Shown one piece after another: positions 5,871 to 13,805 of a stretch of DNA of 53,997 nucleotides. The notes beneath the pieces were generated by a model that made no database searches, had not been told where the DNA came from, and worked only from the letters and a program-made list of their open reading frames with translations. A program made the translations under genes and the position numbers. Source of the stretch: a virus; the IMG/VR virus record IMGVR_UViG_3300033153_006956, positions 1-53,997 of that record, one strand, 5' to 3'. Numbering within the stretch: position 1 is the first letter of the stretch; each line of letters opens with the position of its first letter.

Positions 5871-5975
5871 CTATTCTTCACAGTAAAGGGGCATACCCCC
5901 CTTATAGTGGTCTGGTTTTGGTCTCGGCAACACCCACGCTAGGTTTTTCTTTTGTGTCTCACTATTATATCCCAT
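5871..5975 (-). CDS. 34-aa frame resembling part of a phage DNA methyltransferase
   Basis: MGYNSETQKKNLAW leads into VLPRPKPDHYKGGMPLYCEE and then a stop. The RPKPDHYKGGMPLYCEE pattern is one I know from the N-terminal part of larger phage DNA methyltransferase-like proteins. This looks like a truncated remnant or a small peptide derived from one. The ATG overlaps the end of the macro-like gene and is preceded by GGAG at seven bases. Two other methyltransferase genes lie upstream. Confidence 0.45.
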   Translation of the reverse strand: MGYNSETQKKNLAWVLPRPKPDHYKGGMPLYCEE

Positions 5976-6339
5976 TTTTGAACTCCGGCGGTAAAATTAC
6001 ATTCGATGGGCAATCCGTGAACATTTTCCCTATTTTGCAGGGGGAAATTCCAGCTAACCCTGTCCCAATCGGTGTTACTAGAAATACCAACTCTGGGCGT
6101 GCTCGTGCGTAGGACAAAAAAGATTTCACATACTCGTGGATAACACAGAGAGGTAAAGTCTTTAAGTTTTTATCTTTTGTAGGGATAGCGAAGGACTGAC
6201 CTTGTAACCCATACCCCTGTCCATACACAGCCCCAAACTCTTCTGCCGCCTGCTTTGCCGCACCCGCACCGTGTCTACCCGCCTCATTCGACCCAAACAC
6301 AAAAATCTCGTTATCTTTTAGCTCTGTGATAAATTCCAT
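5965..6339 (-). CDS. Macro-domain-like phage protein, 124 aa
   Basis: The start at 6339 overlaps the stop of the upstream methyltransferase (TAATG). The N-terminus reads EIFVFGSNEAGRHGAGAA, and FLVTPIGTGLAGI appears near residue 95. These Gly-rich loops resemble macro-type ADP-ribose or nucleotide-binding proteins found in phages. A binding role for ADP-ribose-like ligands is possible, for example countering ADP-ribosylation defences, but substrate residues cannot be verified by eye. Length is normal for a stand-alone macro-like domain. Confidence 0.7.
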   Translation of the reverse strand: MEFITELKDNEIFVFGSNEAGRHGAGAAKQAAEEFGAVYGQGYGLQGQSFAIPTKDKNLKTLPLCVIHEYVKSFLSYARARPELVFLVTPIGTGLAGISPCKIGKMFTDCPSNVILPPEFKNGI

Positions 6340-6818
6340 TATTCTACTTTTTGCTCCACTAAACATATTGTATCGTTGTGGTCTCCACCGTGACAAACCA
6401 GACAAACCGCTATCTTCTCGAACCCTCTACTCTTCGACATCCCCACGCTATCATACCCCAAACTGATAACCCTTGCCCTGTCATTCAGTATTCCTGGCAA
6501 AGCATTTTTAATTTTAGTGAGGTGTCCAATATACTTGCCGTTATACTTTTCTCTCGACTTGCGGATGTTGTATGGTGGGTCAAGAATCACGGTATCAAAT
6601 TGCAGGGGGGTGGTAGTAACAAACTCGAACGCATCACTGCACACATCGGGTCGGAACTCATTGGACAAATCAACCCTGAACTCATTTACACCAAGTCTGA
6701 CTTTACCCGCAAATAAATTGAGAGTCTTGCCCACGCACCAATGCTCAACCCACGTTTTGAGTTTCGGCTGCTCAAAAGTCCATCGTTTAGGGGGTTGTTG
6801 TAGATATGTTATTTCCAT
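6339..6818 (-). CDS. DNA methyltransferase-like protein with DPPY motif, 159 aa
   Basis: The AdoMet-site strand LNLFAGKVRLG is followed by the acidic RVDLSNEFRPDV. The catalytic motif FDTVILDPPYNIRKS is near residues 93-107, as in N6-adenine or N4-cytosine methyltransferases. No target recognition domain is obvious, so it is a compact enzyme. It could protect phage DNA from restriction or modify nucleic acid otherwise. The start lies inside the end of the 47-aa gene (32-base overlap) and the stop overlaps the macro-like gene start. Confident of the fold, not of the base modified. Confidence 0.8.
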   Translation of the reverse strand: MEITYLQQPPKRWTFEQPKLKTWVEHWCVGKTLNLFAGKVRLGVNEFRVDLSNEFRPDVCSDAFEFVTTTPLQFDTVILDPPYNIRKSREKYNGKYIGHLTKIKNALPGILNDRARVISLGYDSVGMSKSRGFEKIAVCLVCHGGDHNDTICLVEQKVE

Positions 6819-6930
6819 TTTTCTTTCCTTTCAATTTTTTTCGCCTCTTTTTAGAGAAGACTCTGTCGTAGTTTCGTCCATACTCTTCATGACTTACGAA
6901 GCAGGGTCGTCTGCGGCTTCCCTTACTCAT
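6787..6930 (-). CDS. Small basic phage protein, 47 aa
   Basis: MSKGSRRRPCFVSHEEYGRN starts a 47-codon frame. MSKGS-x-x-RP followed by an E-x-x-x-N-x-D-x-x-F segment is a recurring short phage protein pattern known to me, function unknown. The ATG overlaps the stop of the membrane protein gene (TAATG) and the frame overlaps the methyltransferase start by 32 bases, which supports coupled translation. Confidence 0.6.
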   Translation of the reverse strand: MSKGSRRRPCFVSHEEYGRNYDRVFSKKRRKKLKGKKNGNNISTTTP

Positions 6931-7151
6931 TATTTTTTACTCCCGAACCAATGTATTCCAAGCCAAACCATAAGTCCTATCATAATCCATCCAAACAACG
7001 GCTGTGCTGTCCACCTGTGGGTGACGTACTGGCTGAGGGTGGGAAGTGGTTTGTAGACAGCCAAGAATAAATCCGTCAGCCCCACCACCAGTATCAAACT
7101 AATGCCAATCCATCCCGTCACTTTGAATGGTTTTGTTTTCCACTTGTCCAC
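6930..7151 (-). CDS. Two-helix membrane protein, 73 aa
   Basis: Starts with GTG at 7151 behind a strong AGGAGG eight bases upstream. Two hydrophobic segments (WIGISLILVVGLTDLFLAV and FGWIMIGLMVWLGIHWF) flank a short polar loop with Arg and Pro. The size and topology would suit a holin-like or accessory inner-membrane protein. It sits between a methyltransferase and small basic protein, not in a lysis cassette, so the role is left open. Confidence 0.75.
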   Translation of the reverse strand: MDKWKTKPFKVTGWIGISLILVVGLTDLFLAVYKPLPTLSQYVTHRWTAQPLFGWIMIGLMVWLGIHWFGSKK

Positions 7152-7155
7152 GCTG

Positions 7156-7707
7156 CTATCCTCCTTTCAGTAATTCCACATCACTTTCAACTTCGTCCCC
7201 CCATACATCCCAACCCTTTGTCTTTTCTCTGGCAAATAACTCAATTCGGGGTAGGTCTCCAACAAGTCTAACAATTTCATCTCTAATTTGTGGTGGTTTG
7301 GCGGAGTGTCTGGTGCGTGGGAACATTTGTATTTGTTTAACAGATTTGCAAATTCGTTTTGGATGTCCCTTCTTGGCAAACAAACATAATTCTGCGTTCC
7401 CATTTGTCCAGTGCCCCATCCCAGAGTAGATTCCCTTTCCCAGCGGATTGAGTTTAACCCACGTAAAAGCACATGTCCTATACCAGAACCCCCAGGCTTT
7501 AATGACACTTAAAGCCTCCTGTAGCATTGGCATTGTAGCCCAGCAGAATAAGGCACAATCTTTGTCTACTAGCTGATTTATTGGTAACTGTTTGATTGCT
7601 TCAAGCGACATAGTGGGATATGTTATTCCACCTAACCTGGGCAAATTCCCTTTTTTATCGGAGTAGTTCCAGGGTGGGTCAGCATAGATTATTTGATATT
7701 TTTTCAT
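7156..7707 (-). CDS. MT-A70-family adenine methyltransferase, 183 aa
   Basis: The catalytic motif is YADPPWNY (residues 8-15), typical of MT-A70 N6-adenine methyltransferases. It is followed by GGITYPTMSLEAIKQLP and CALFCWATMPMLQEAL, both family features. AFTWVKLNP and the late RHSAKPPQIRDEI segment also match phage members. It would methylate adenine in DNA (or RNA), likely to evade restriction. The start overlaps the exonuclease stop (ATGA). Full-length for the family. Confidence 0.92.
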   Translation of the reverse strand: MKKYQIIYADPPWNYSDKKGNLPRLGGITYPTMSLEAIKQLPINQLVDKDCALFCWATMPMLQEALSVIKAWGFWYRTCAFTWVKLNPLGKGIYSGMGHWTNGNAELCLFAKKGHPKRICKSVKQIQMFPRTRHSAKPPQIRDEIVRLVGDLPRIELFAREKTKGWDVWGDEVESDVELLKGG

Positions 7708-8405
7708 ATTTTTGTCCTCGTCCCCCGATACTTGATGACCGCCTTGTACAGCTCTTCCAGCGACCGGACATCCTGCTCGTTATGTTTCATTATATAGTCC
7801 AACGCTGGTTGATGTCCGGCCAAAGCATCCTGCCATACCTCCATATTAAACGGCAGTCCCTTTGACTTAATGCCGAGTAGACGACAAGCATTTTGCATTG
7901 ACCGTTTAGATAATTTGAACTTGGCTTTTACAATATCAAAAACATCAATAACTTTAATCTGCTTCCATTCTGGGAATCCTTCGACACCCCACTTGGCTGC
8001 TCGTGTTCGCAGGAAGGGGATGTCGTGTCGCTGATACCGCCCACCGGTATCTTTACCGTAATAAACCACCAGTGTATCAAACTCCCAGACATCCTTGCAG
8101 AATTGTTCCATTAGTCGTTTGTCTTTAGTTCCTGTACCGTCCATCAATGGTTTTTTTATCTCCGCTGGTGTGATGCTTCTCTTAATAATATCGCCGTCCA
8201 TTCGTTTGATACAATACGTCAACACGAAGCCCCAATCAGCATCAAGACTGCCCCCGCTCTCTATGTCAAGAAACCCAATTCGTTCCTCCTTCTGTCGAGC
8301 TTTATCGTAGCACTTGGGGTGGGTAAAACCATTATGCCGATGCTTGCAGCGGAAATTATATCTGTCCAAGATTTCTGTTTTTAGCATATTATTTAAGTTA
8401 ATCAT
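7704..8405 (-). CDS. RNase H-fold 3'-5' exonuclease (DEDD type), 233 aa
   Basis: The DEDD motifs are visible. D-x-E lies in IGFLDIESGG (about residues 43-52), VVYYGKDTGGRYQRHDIPFL supplies the second Asp region, and the last Asp is in NEQDVRSLEELY. This matches YprB/RNase_H_2-type exonucleases common in phages. The N-terminal CKHRHNGFTHPKC segment adds a possible zinc site. It sits with replication and modification genes and overlaps the MT-A70 gene by ATGA. Likely roles are DNA repair, host DNA degradation or primer removal. Confidence 0.85.
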   Translation of the reverse strand: MINLNNMLKTEILDRYNFRCKHRHNGFTHPKCYDKARQKEERIGFLDIESGGSLDADWGFVLTYCIKRMDGDIIKRSITPAEIKKPLMDGTGTKDKRLMEQFCKDVWEFDTLVVYYGKDTGGRYQRHDIPFLRTRAAKWGVEGFPEWKQIKVIDVFDIVKAKFKLSKRSMQNACRLLGIKSKGLPFNMEVWQDALAGHQPALDYIMKHNEQDVRSLEELYKAVIKYRGTRTKI

Positions 8406-8406
8406 T

Positions 8407-8922
8407 TTAGCTCCTTATAAAATTTTTATTGTCCGGTTTACCCGACATAATAACTTTAATGCGATGCCAGGAGACAGGGTAATAATTGTTGTTATCCACA
8501 CCTATGTCATATTGTTTACTTTCCAGAGTAAGTTGCCCATGAGAATGACCAAAAAGTTGCCACGAATTATAATGACTACATTCCCATGTTCTCATCGCGT
8601 AATGGCACACAACTACTAAATTCCCATCAATTCGTTTACGCCAAATATATTTAGCACTTTTCGGTTGCCAGTGGTCGTGACTCCCAACAAGCAATATATG
8701 TGTCCCCTGCAATCGTCTGATATATTTTTTGTAAACATCTTCTTTCTTGTTAAGCCAGCAAAAGTCTCCAGCATGTATGGTTACATCTTGTGGTTGAACA
8801 ACACTATTAAAATTCCAGATAAGTTGTTCATCCATTTGCTCGACACTGGAAAAAGGCCTATTGCAATATTTAATTATTTTTTCATGCCCATAATGCTCAT
8901 CTGCTGTGAACCAATACATCAT
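8407..8922 (-). CDS. Calcineurin-like metallophosphoesterase, 171 aa
   Basis: The metal-binding motifs are complete: D-x-H in TADEHYGH, GDFCW, GSHDHW and GHSHG. They appear in the usual order for small bacterial and phage phosphoesterases. The start overlaps the upstream stop (ATGA), giving MMYWFTADEH. The substrate is unknown; small relatives act on phosphodiesters or nucleotides. It lies in a row of nucleotide and DNA metabolism genes. Confidence 0.92.
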   Translation of the reverse strand: MMYWFTADEHYGHEKIIKYCNRPFSSVEQMDEQLIWNFNSVVQPQDVTIHAGDFCWLNKKEDVYKKYIRRLQGTHILLVGSHDHWQPKSAKYIWRKRIDGNLVVVCHYAMRTWECSHYNSWQLFGHSHGQLTLESKQYDIGVDNNNYYPVSWHRIKVIMSGKPDNKNFIRS

Positions 8923-9350
8923 CTTATCCCTTTTTTCAACCACTTTTCAAATTCTCGGAGAGTTGAGAATATTTTCTGTGCGTGATATTGCAACCAGTAG
9001 TGTTGAGAGTGTCCGGTAGTACAAATTATGTAAACCGGTTTCTGGAAGAGACAACCATATACTATTTCCATAACAGTCCCGTATTTTTCATTACCGTCCA
9101 AGATAACTGCCACCCCCATCGAGTCCCTCATTGCTCTTAAATCCCGTACGACTATCTCAGCAGCATTTCCAGTATATAGTCTCCCATTTTCACATTTTCC
9201 ATCTTCTATTACATCTTCTCGTGCTTCCTTTGTGTCGTAGAATGGGTTATAAAATTCAACATTCAGTTTTTCCTCTATCCTTAACTCCCAGTTTCTCATA
9301 TATTGTCGTGAGGGGAAAGGGTGTGCGAGATACAGTTTAAGTTTTTCCAT
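8919..9350 (-). CDS. Nucleoside 2-deoxyribosyltransferase-like (DUF4406-type), 143 aa
   Basis: The N-terminus LYLAHPFPSRQYMRNWE and the YNPFYDT segment fit the nucleoside deoxyribosyltransferase-like fold. So do AAEIVVRDLRAMRDSMGVAV and YGTVMEIVYGCLFQKPVYII (a G-T-x-M-E active-site pattern). Enzymes of this fold cleave or exchange bases on nucleosides. With the adjacent dNTP-pool enzyme it suggests remodelling of nucleotide supply. The gene overlaps its upstream neighbour by 14 bases. Exact substrate unknown. Confidence 0.82.
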   Translation of the reverse strand: MEKLKLYLAHPFPSRQYMRNWELRIEEKLNVEFYNPFYDTKEAREDVIEDGKCENGRLYTGNAAEIVVRDLRAMRDSMGVAVILDGNEKYGTVMEIVYGCLFQKPVYIICTTGHSQHYWLQYHAQKIFSTLREFEKWLKKGIR

Positions 9351-9816
9351 TTACTTTATCCTTCAAAATTTCGTGCAATAATCCTTGGGCATTGAAAATT
9401 ACCCCGCAAATAGAGTCTTCGATTGTTACGGGGCCGTGATTATCAGATGCTGGAAATCCATCAAACAACAACCATGTAGACAAGAAATGTCTTGCTAGCC
9501 CATCGAGATATACATCTTGTGGTATGCCTTTTTTCCAGTTGTCCCAATCACGTAAACTCCCGTCAGATTGAACACGATGTTTCCCAATATATTCAACATA
9601 ATGTCTTAACACTGATGGAGACAACGCTTTCACATAACTAGGTTTATTGGCTAAGGTATCACGAGTAGCCCCCCCTGCAAACGTCCTCATCTTTTTAGAT
9701 ATATCAATAGCATCCTCATTGGCATTTCCTCTTACTCCCATCTGTTCTATGTCCATATTCTTTGTATTCTCAATCTTATGTTCTTGCACCAATCTGTGCA
9801 TTTCTTCATTTGTCAT
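9337..9816 (-). CDS. dATP/dGTP diphosphohydrolase-domain protein (DUF5664-like), 159 aa
   Basis: The ATG at 9816 follows GGAAAG at good spacing; the longer in-frame start lacks support. The segments FAGGATRDTLANKPSY, LSPSVLRHYVEYIGKHR, DNWKKGIPQDVYLDGLARH and ICGVIFNAQGLLHE match the phage dATP/dGTP diphosphohydrolase N-terminal (DUF5664) pattern. That family is helical and MazG-like. It would remove particular dNTPs from the pool, either for host shutdown or to favour a modified base. No PurZ-like gene is seen, so a diaminopurine genome is not indicated. Confidence 0.82.
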   Translation of the reverse strand: MTNEEMHRLVQEHKIENTKNMDIEQMGVRGNANEDAIDISKKMRTFAGGATRDTLANKPSYVKALSPSVLRHYVEYIGKHRVQSDGSLRDWDNWKKGIPQDVYLDGLARHFLSTWLLFDGFPASDNHGPVTIEDSICGVIFNAQGLLHEILKDKVNGKT

Positions 9817-9861
9817 TCGTCTTTCCTTTCTCCAGCATTTCCATACTTGCAAACTCTGTGT

Positions 9862-11034
9862 TTATACCCATTTTAGTAGCCTTGTTTTCTCCAACGATTT
9901 ATAAATATCTGGTGTCAGCTTGTACCAAATTTCACTCCCTTCTTCCTGTGCCTCTAAGAGACCACTAAACACAAACTGATTTGCGATTGGCCCAAGCTCT
10001 CTTGTTGTACTCCGGCATGCCTGGGCTAACTGATTTAATGGTGCTGCCGGCCTGTGTGCACCACGCCGGAATAGAAACAACATCAATCGTTGTCGAATCA
10101 AGCTCAAACTATCCAGCACTACTCGCTTAATTAACCACATATCAGAATCATTCCATCTATCTCTTTCGTCAGCAAAGGCATGTGCGTGTCCCAGGTTTAT
10201 TAGTTGTTGTACTATGCGAGTTGCCAGCTCAGGTCTTGTGGCCGTCTCATTCGCCGATGTGGTTCTCATTAGTGCCAGCAAGTCGGCCAAAATTTGAACT
10301 TCCTCTCTCATTTCTGCCGGTAACTCTGGGACTTTCACATCATCCTTTTCACACATCAGTATTATCTGGGTTATGGTTGCTTGTACTAATTTACGGAGCC
10401 ATTCTTTCCATTCCTTCTTGCCTTCCATCGCAGTTATAACTCTGTTGAGATTTTTAACCCTCTGTGTGTGGCCTAGACGTAAACGGTTTATTCTAATGGA
10501 CAAAAACCTCTGCCCCAACTGCTGGTGTTTCTCCATAAATGCATCAATAGCATCTGTTACGCAGGCTATCATACCAAAACCGGCCTCATATTCCCTCACC
10601 CCAACCTTCCCCGATGCTTTACTACAATATTGGTCATAGAGGTCTCTAAATTCCCCCAACACCTTGTCTACCAGGTTTCTACCGGCTTCCATTAGTGCCG
10701 TAAAATCTTTCCATATTAATACATTCCCGTTCAACTGCAATACCAGTGAAGGGTCTTCACCTTTCTCATCACTGTACCCGCTTATCAGAGCGTTCTCAGT
10801 GGGCGTAGTCAACAACAAACATCTTGGATGGCCTCTCATTGTTAATACTGTTTCCGTTTTTCCTGAACCAGGAGGCCCGATAAAATACATCCAGAGAGCC
10901 TCATATAATTTTGGGTGGTATGCAGCGGTTAATACCGCCACAAAACAATCAATTATCAATTCATCATCCTTCTCAAACTGAAGGATTTTCCCATATGCTT
11001 TCTTGATGATTTGCAGGGGGGATTTCTCATCCAT
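9862..11034 (-). CDS. AAA+/helicase-type ATPase of the replication module, 390 aa
   Basis: Walker A GPPGSGKTE is at residues 53-61 and a Walker B-like NVLIWKDF at about 103-110. A sensor/arginine-finger segment GQRFLSIRINR is near 173. The C-terminal 120 residues look like winged-helix DNA-binding segments. The layout fits phage replicative helicase or primase-helicase C-terminal ATPases (helicase superfamily 3 or DUF927-like). No primase domain is present and no separate primase was recognised. The start overlaps the stop of the upstream gene by one base (TAATG). Confidence 0.8.
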   Translation of the reverse strand: MDEKSPLQIIKKAYGKILQFEKDDELIIDCFVAVLTAAYHPKLYEALWMYFIGPPGSGKTETVLTMRGHPRCLLLTTPTENALISGYSDEKGEDPSLVLQLNGNVLIWKDFTALMEAGRNLVDKVLGEFRDLYDQYCSKASGKVGVREYEAGFGMIACVTDAIDAFMEKHQQLGQRFLSIRINRLRLGHTQRVKNLNRVITAMEGKKEWKEWLRKLVQATITQIILMCEKDDVKVPELPAEMREEVQILADLLALMRTTSANETATRPELATRIVQQLINLGHAHAFADERDRWNDSDMWLIKRVVLDSLSLIRQRLMLFLFRRGAHRPAAPLNQLAQACRSTTRELGPIANQFVFSGLLEAQEEGSEIWYKLTPDIYKSLEKTRLLKWV

Positions 11035-11519
11035 TACTTCTCCTTTTTGTACCGTCTTCTCAAGTAGGTTCGGGATAATAAGGGGAGGGTCAGGATATGA
11101 TAATGCCCTCCCCCTATTCCACTAACAATCGAGACAAGCGACTGGGTTTTGATTGTTTTCCGATAGTCCCCTTCCCCTACTTCCCACATAAAACGAGGAA
11201 GAAAATACCACAAACCCTTTTGAATTACAGAGCAACTCACAGCGGATACCCAAGTAGCATTACCATATCCAGGTATCTGAGGAAGGTCGGCTGCTGCCCC
11301 CAGAAGGTCTTCAATGTAGTCTGGATAATTTATGGTTACAAACAGGTGGTTGTGCACACCCATAAATTGTCGATGCTTAAGATTGGGAGCACCGAGTTGG
11401 AATATACTCCCAATCCTAATATACCGACCATCCACCTTGCCCCCATCCTTTTTAGACCTTCGGTGAGTATATATTCTAGTGTTGTTAAATTTAGCAGCTT
11501 CTTTTTGGATAAGTTTCAT
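11034..11519 (-). CDS. Unknown protein of the replication block, 161 aa
   Basis: I do not recognise it. It has a basic N-terminus (MKLIQKEAAKFNNTR, THRRSKKDGGK), a beta-rich middle (RYIRIGSIFQLG, GVHNHLFVTINYPDY) and a Gly-rich segment IVSGIGGGHYHI, ending in basic YLRRRYKKEK. It lies between the SSB-like gene and the helicase-type ATPase and overlaps the latter by one base. A DNA-binding or helicase-loading partner would fit the position, which is inference only. Confidence 0.75.
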   Translation of the reverse strand: MKLIQKEAAKFNNTRIYTHRRSKKDGGKVDGRYIRIGSIFQLGAPNLKHRQFMGVHNHLFVTINYPDYIEDLLGAAADLPQIPGYGNATWVSAVSCSVIQKGLWYFLPRFMWEVGEGDYRKTIKTQSLVSIVSGIGGGHYHILTLPLLSRTYLRRRYKKEK

Positions 11520-11530
11520 ACCACTTAGCC

Positions 11531-12037
11531 TTAATTGGTGGGTATTTCTTCAACAGCTTCTGGGGCCTCATCTATGGAGTCCATTCGTTCTAATATCCTA
11601 TGATTTACCCACGGTTCACCCCCTTCTTTTCTGGGGGTTCTAGTGGTGGAGATTCGCAACAGCGTGCCGATGTTCTCATACAGAACATCTAGACCCTCGG
11701 CGAGTTTATTGATGGGTTCACCAGCCAAGACAGATGCCAGAGTTTTTAAGCCCACGAAATTTCTGGCAGTCCATCCAAACATTCCACTTATGTCGAAAGA
11801 TTTACCTTCAAGCTCACCCTGTTGAATTTGCACAGTAGCTCGTATTTGAAGAACATCCTTCTTGAGTTTGGGGTCATTTACTTTGTTGGCCTGAACATTC
11901 GACAACGCACAGATTGTCTCCCCATTTGGTGGTTCCCACCTATAAAAAGATGCTGCGTCTTCGTAGTAACTCTCACTCTCCGCTAAAATTTTCGCAAATT
12001 CTGGGTCACCCATAGCTTCTTGTAATGTTGGATTCAT
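11531..12037 (-). CDS. Possible single-stranded DNA-binding protein, 168 aa
   Basis: Positions 30-110 read like an OB-fold or DUF669-type phage protein. Strand FYRWEPPNGETICALSNVQA is followed by LQIRATVQIQQGELEGKSFD and GWTARNFVGLKTLASVL. The C-terminus is acidic (EEIPTN after EAPEAVEE), as in SSBs that recruit partners. It sits between the Sak4-like ATPase/RyR gene and the helicase gene, where phages usually keep their ssDNA-binding protein. Family assignment is tentative. Confidence 0.65.
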   Translation of the reverse strand: MNPTLQEAMGDPEFAKILAESESYYEDAASFYRWEPPNGETICALSNVQANKVNDPKLKKDVLQIRATVQIQQGELEGKSFDISGMFGWTARNFVGLKTLASVLAGEPINKLAEGLDVLYENIGTLLRISTTRTPRKEGGEPWVNHRILERMDSIDEAPEAVEEIPTN

Positions 12038-12073
12038 TCTTTTTCTCCTTTGTTTAGGTTTAATTATTGTTTT

Positions 12074-12610
12074 TTACAATAGTATTTTCAATGCTCTTAC
12101 TATCCCAACAAATAATGCGTCTTTCACTTTCTGCTCAACTGGCAGATTCTCGTATGGTACACAACAAGGATGCTCCCTCTTTTCGGGGTCTTTCACCTCC
12201 CCATATTTCCACCCTTCTGCATATTTTTCTTTTAGCCAGCTCTCATGTGAAGCTGAACAGCCGGCTTCTGGATTATCAAGATGAAACTGAACTCCATTTA
12301 TAGCACTTTTTTTCTGCCAGTCTGGTGCAGCACCCCAAGGTAATTGACTAAAATCACCTGTTAATTCACAATAAACTCTGTTTGTTTCGTGTGCTACCTG
12401 TGCAATCTGCTCTATTGTCATTTTTTTTCTTCCTTTCAAATTATTGTTACTTGAATTCCTTCTTTTCTTTTTCTTTCTTCTTTTTTTTGGTTTACTTTCC
12501 TCCTCACAATATGGGCACATATCTGGGAACTGGGTATGCCCAGCCAAATGGTCAAACCACATATCCTCGCCCTGTTCAGTTAGATACTCTGCCATATCAC
12601 CCATTGCCAT
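12074..12610 (-). CDS. Zn-binding leader in frame with RyR-domain protein, 178 aa
   Basis: One open frame joins two units. Residues 1-63 form a small Cys-containing protein (MWFDHLAGHTQFPDMCPYC, then a Lys/Arg run). Residues 64-178 form an RyR-domain protein (MTIEQIAQVAHETNRVYCEL, LPWGAAPDWQKKSAINGVQF, ASHESWLKEKYAEGWKYGEV, HPCCVPYENLP). The internal ATG at 12421 has its own GAAAGGAAG site, so the RyR protein is probably also, or only, made separately. The A-run just before it makes a fused frame by indel possible. RyR domains in phages have no proven role. The start overlaps the Sak4-like gene end by 14 bases. Confidence 0.8.
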   Translation of the reverse strand: MAMGDMAEYLTEQGEDMWFDHLAGHTQFPDMCPYCEEESKPKKRRKKKKRRNSSNNNLKGRKKMTIEQIAQVAHETNRVYCELTGDFSQLPWGAAPDWQKKSAINGVQFHLDNPEAGCSASHESWLKEKYAEGWKYGEVKDPEKREHPCCVPYENLPVEQKVKDALFVGIVRALKILL

Positions 12611-13535
12611 TCTCTTTTCTTGATTTACTCACAGCCTCATCATATGCCTTTTTGAGAACATCCCAACCACCAATCATTGGAACTTCTAGACTTGCTACCA
12701 AATTGGGGACACCACGTTGTTTGCCCTCCATTGCTTTTCTCTCCGTTGGTTTGGTATAGAGGTGATACCTGGTTTTCACTTCTTCTTTAGCCCCTCTTAT
12801 AGTTCTTCCTTTTATAACCACATCAGTTTTTTCTTTGCGGGTAGTACTGTTTATAGTCAAGTGGAGTTCTGCCTTTCGTACTATGGGGCCAACATATCCC
12901 TTTGAAAGTATAGGCCTAATCTTAGTGGATGCCTTAAACGTAATAGGGTCTGTTTCTTCAACATAGGTTAAATGCCCAATAACCGCCCAGGTGTAGCCGA
13001 CACTCTCAATTTCGCTGAGGATTCTTTTAATCCTCCCCTGCAAAAGAGAATGCCCATGTCCCTTCTGGCCATACTCCCCTATATCCTCATAAGTTTTAGC
13101 CGCCGAGCTTTTTTCATCCAGCAAGTGTGTTGATTCAAGTTCAACCAGCCCGTCATGGGTGTCAAAAATAACGCGGCCCCACCTACGTTTACCTCCTTTA
13201 GCATCAGCTATCAACTTATCGAGAATGGCTCGGTGAATTTCATAAGCAGTTTTCCCTGTTTTTTTCGCCGCCTCATAGATATTAAAGTAGCCGCTTTTCC
13301 GCCCAGGAACACCATTAGCACCACGCTCATAATCTATTGTTACGGCGTTGGGGATACTGCCAGCAAAGGTGCTCTTCCCTTCTCCGGACAAACCAGTGAT
13401 ATACAGTCGTGCTTCTTCTAATGTGCAGGGGTTATATCCAGTTGTTAACCCAAGTGCCACATAGTCCGCCGGCAGTGGTATATTTGCAGGGGTTGTGGAT
13501 ACAACTACGTTACTTTTTGCATCTACATTTACCAT
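12597..13535 (-). CDS. RecA-fold ATPase, Sak4-like, 312 aa
   Basis: Walker A is GLSGEGKSTF at residues 48-57, followed by AVTIDYERG and a Walker B-like WGRVIFDTHDGLVEL near 119-133. The segment YTWAVIGHLTYVEE and the late Lys/Arg-rich beta region match AAA_24/Sak4-type phage ATPases that aid ssDNA annealing and recombination. The neighbours, an SSB-like protein and PD-(D/E)XK nuclease, complete a phage recombination set. The C-terminal GNG tail is flexible. Confidence 0.85.
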   Translation of the reverse strand: MVNVDAKSNVVVSTTPANIPLPADYVALGLTTGYNPCTLEEARLYITGLSGEGKSTFAGSIPNAVTIDYERGANGVPGRKSGYFNIYEAAKKTGKTAYEIHRAILDKLIADAKGGKRRWGRVIFDTHDGLVELESTHLLDEKSSAAKTYEDIGEYGQKGHGHSLLQGRIKRILSEIESVGYTWAVIGHLTYVEETDPITFKASTKIRPILSKGYVGPIVRKAELHLTINSTTRKEKTDVVIKGRTIRGAKEEVKTRYHLYTKPTERKAMEGKQRGVPNLVASLEVPMIGGWDVLKKAYDEAVSKSRKENGNG

Positions 13536-13574
13536 AATCGTCTTTCCAACTCATTTCCCTAAAAATTTCCTTAA

Positions 13575-13805
13575 TTATTCAATCCTCAATTCTTGAAATA
13601 ACCTCTTAAACGCCCGATTCTCTATATACCATCCTTTGTGTGGCGGGACGAACGGCACGTTAGGGTCAACAGTACACAACTGGGTTTTATCCAGCAGAAT
13701 CACCTTCGCCCTAGGTTGACAACCACTATTCAGTATCATTAAAAGCATCAATAACACCAATACGGTCGCCATCATCGACTGCCTTATCAAATTTCCTCTT
13801 CGCAT
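13575..13805 (-). CDS. Small lipoprotein, possible Rz1-like spanin subunit, 76 aa
   Basis: The N-terminus has a basic n-region (MRRGNLIRQS), a hydrophobic core (MMATVLVLLMLLMIL) and a lipobox-like LNSGC, so Cys29 is the likely lipidated residue. The mature part is about 47 residues with several prolines (FVPPHKG). It overlaps the upstream small membrane gene by about 80 bases in another frame, as Rz1 genes often overlap Rz. Together with nearby membrane genes it suggests a lysis cassette, though no endolysin is beside it. Confidence 0.65.
   Translation of the reverse strand: MRRGNLIRQSMMATVLVLLMLLMILNSGCQPRAKVILLDKTQLCTVDPNVPFVPPHKGWYIENRAFKRLFQELRIE

Noticed and set aside
9337-9816. Evidence for a diaminopurine (Z) genome
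   Set aside because: The dNTP hydrolase-like protein alone is not enough; PurZ, DatZ and DpoZ-type partners were not seen.
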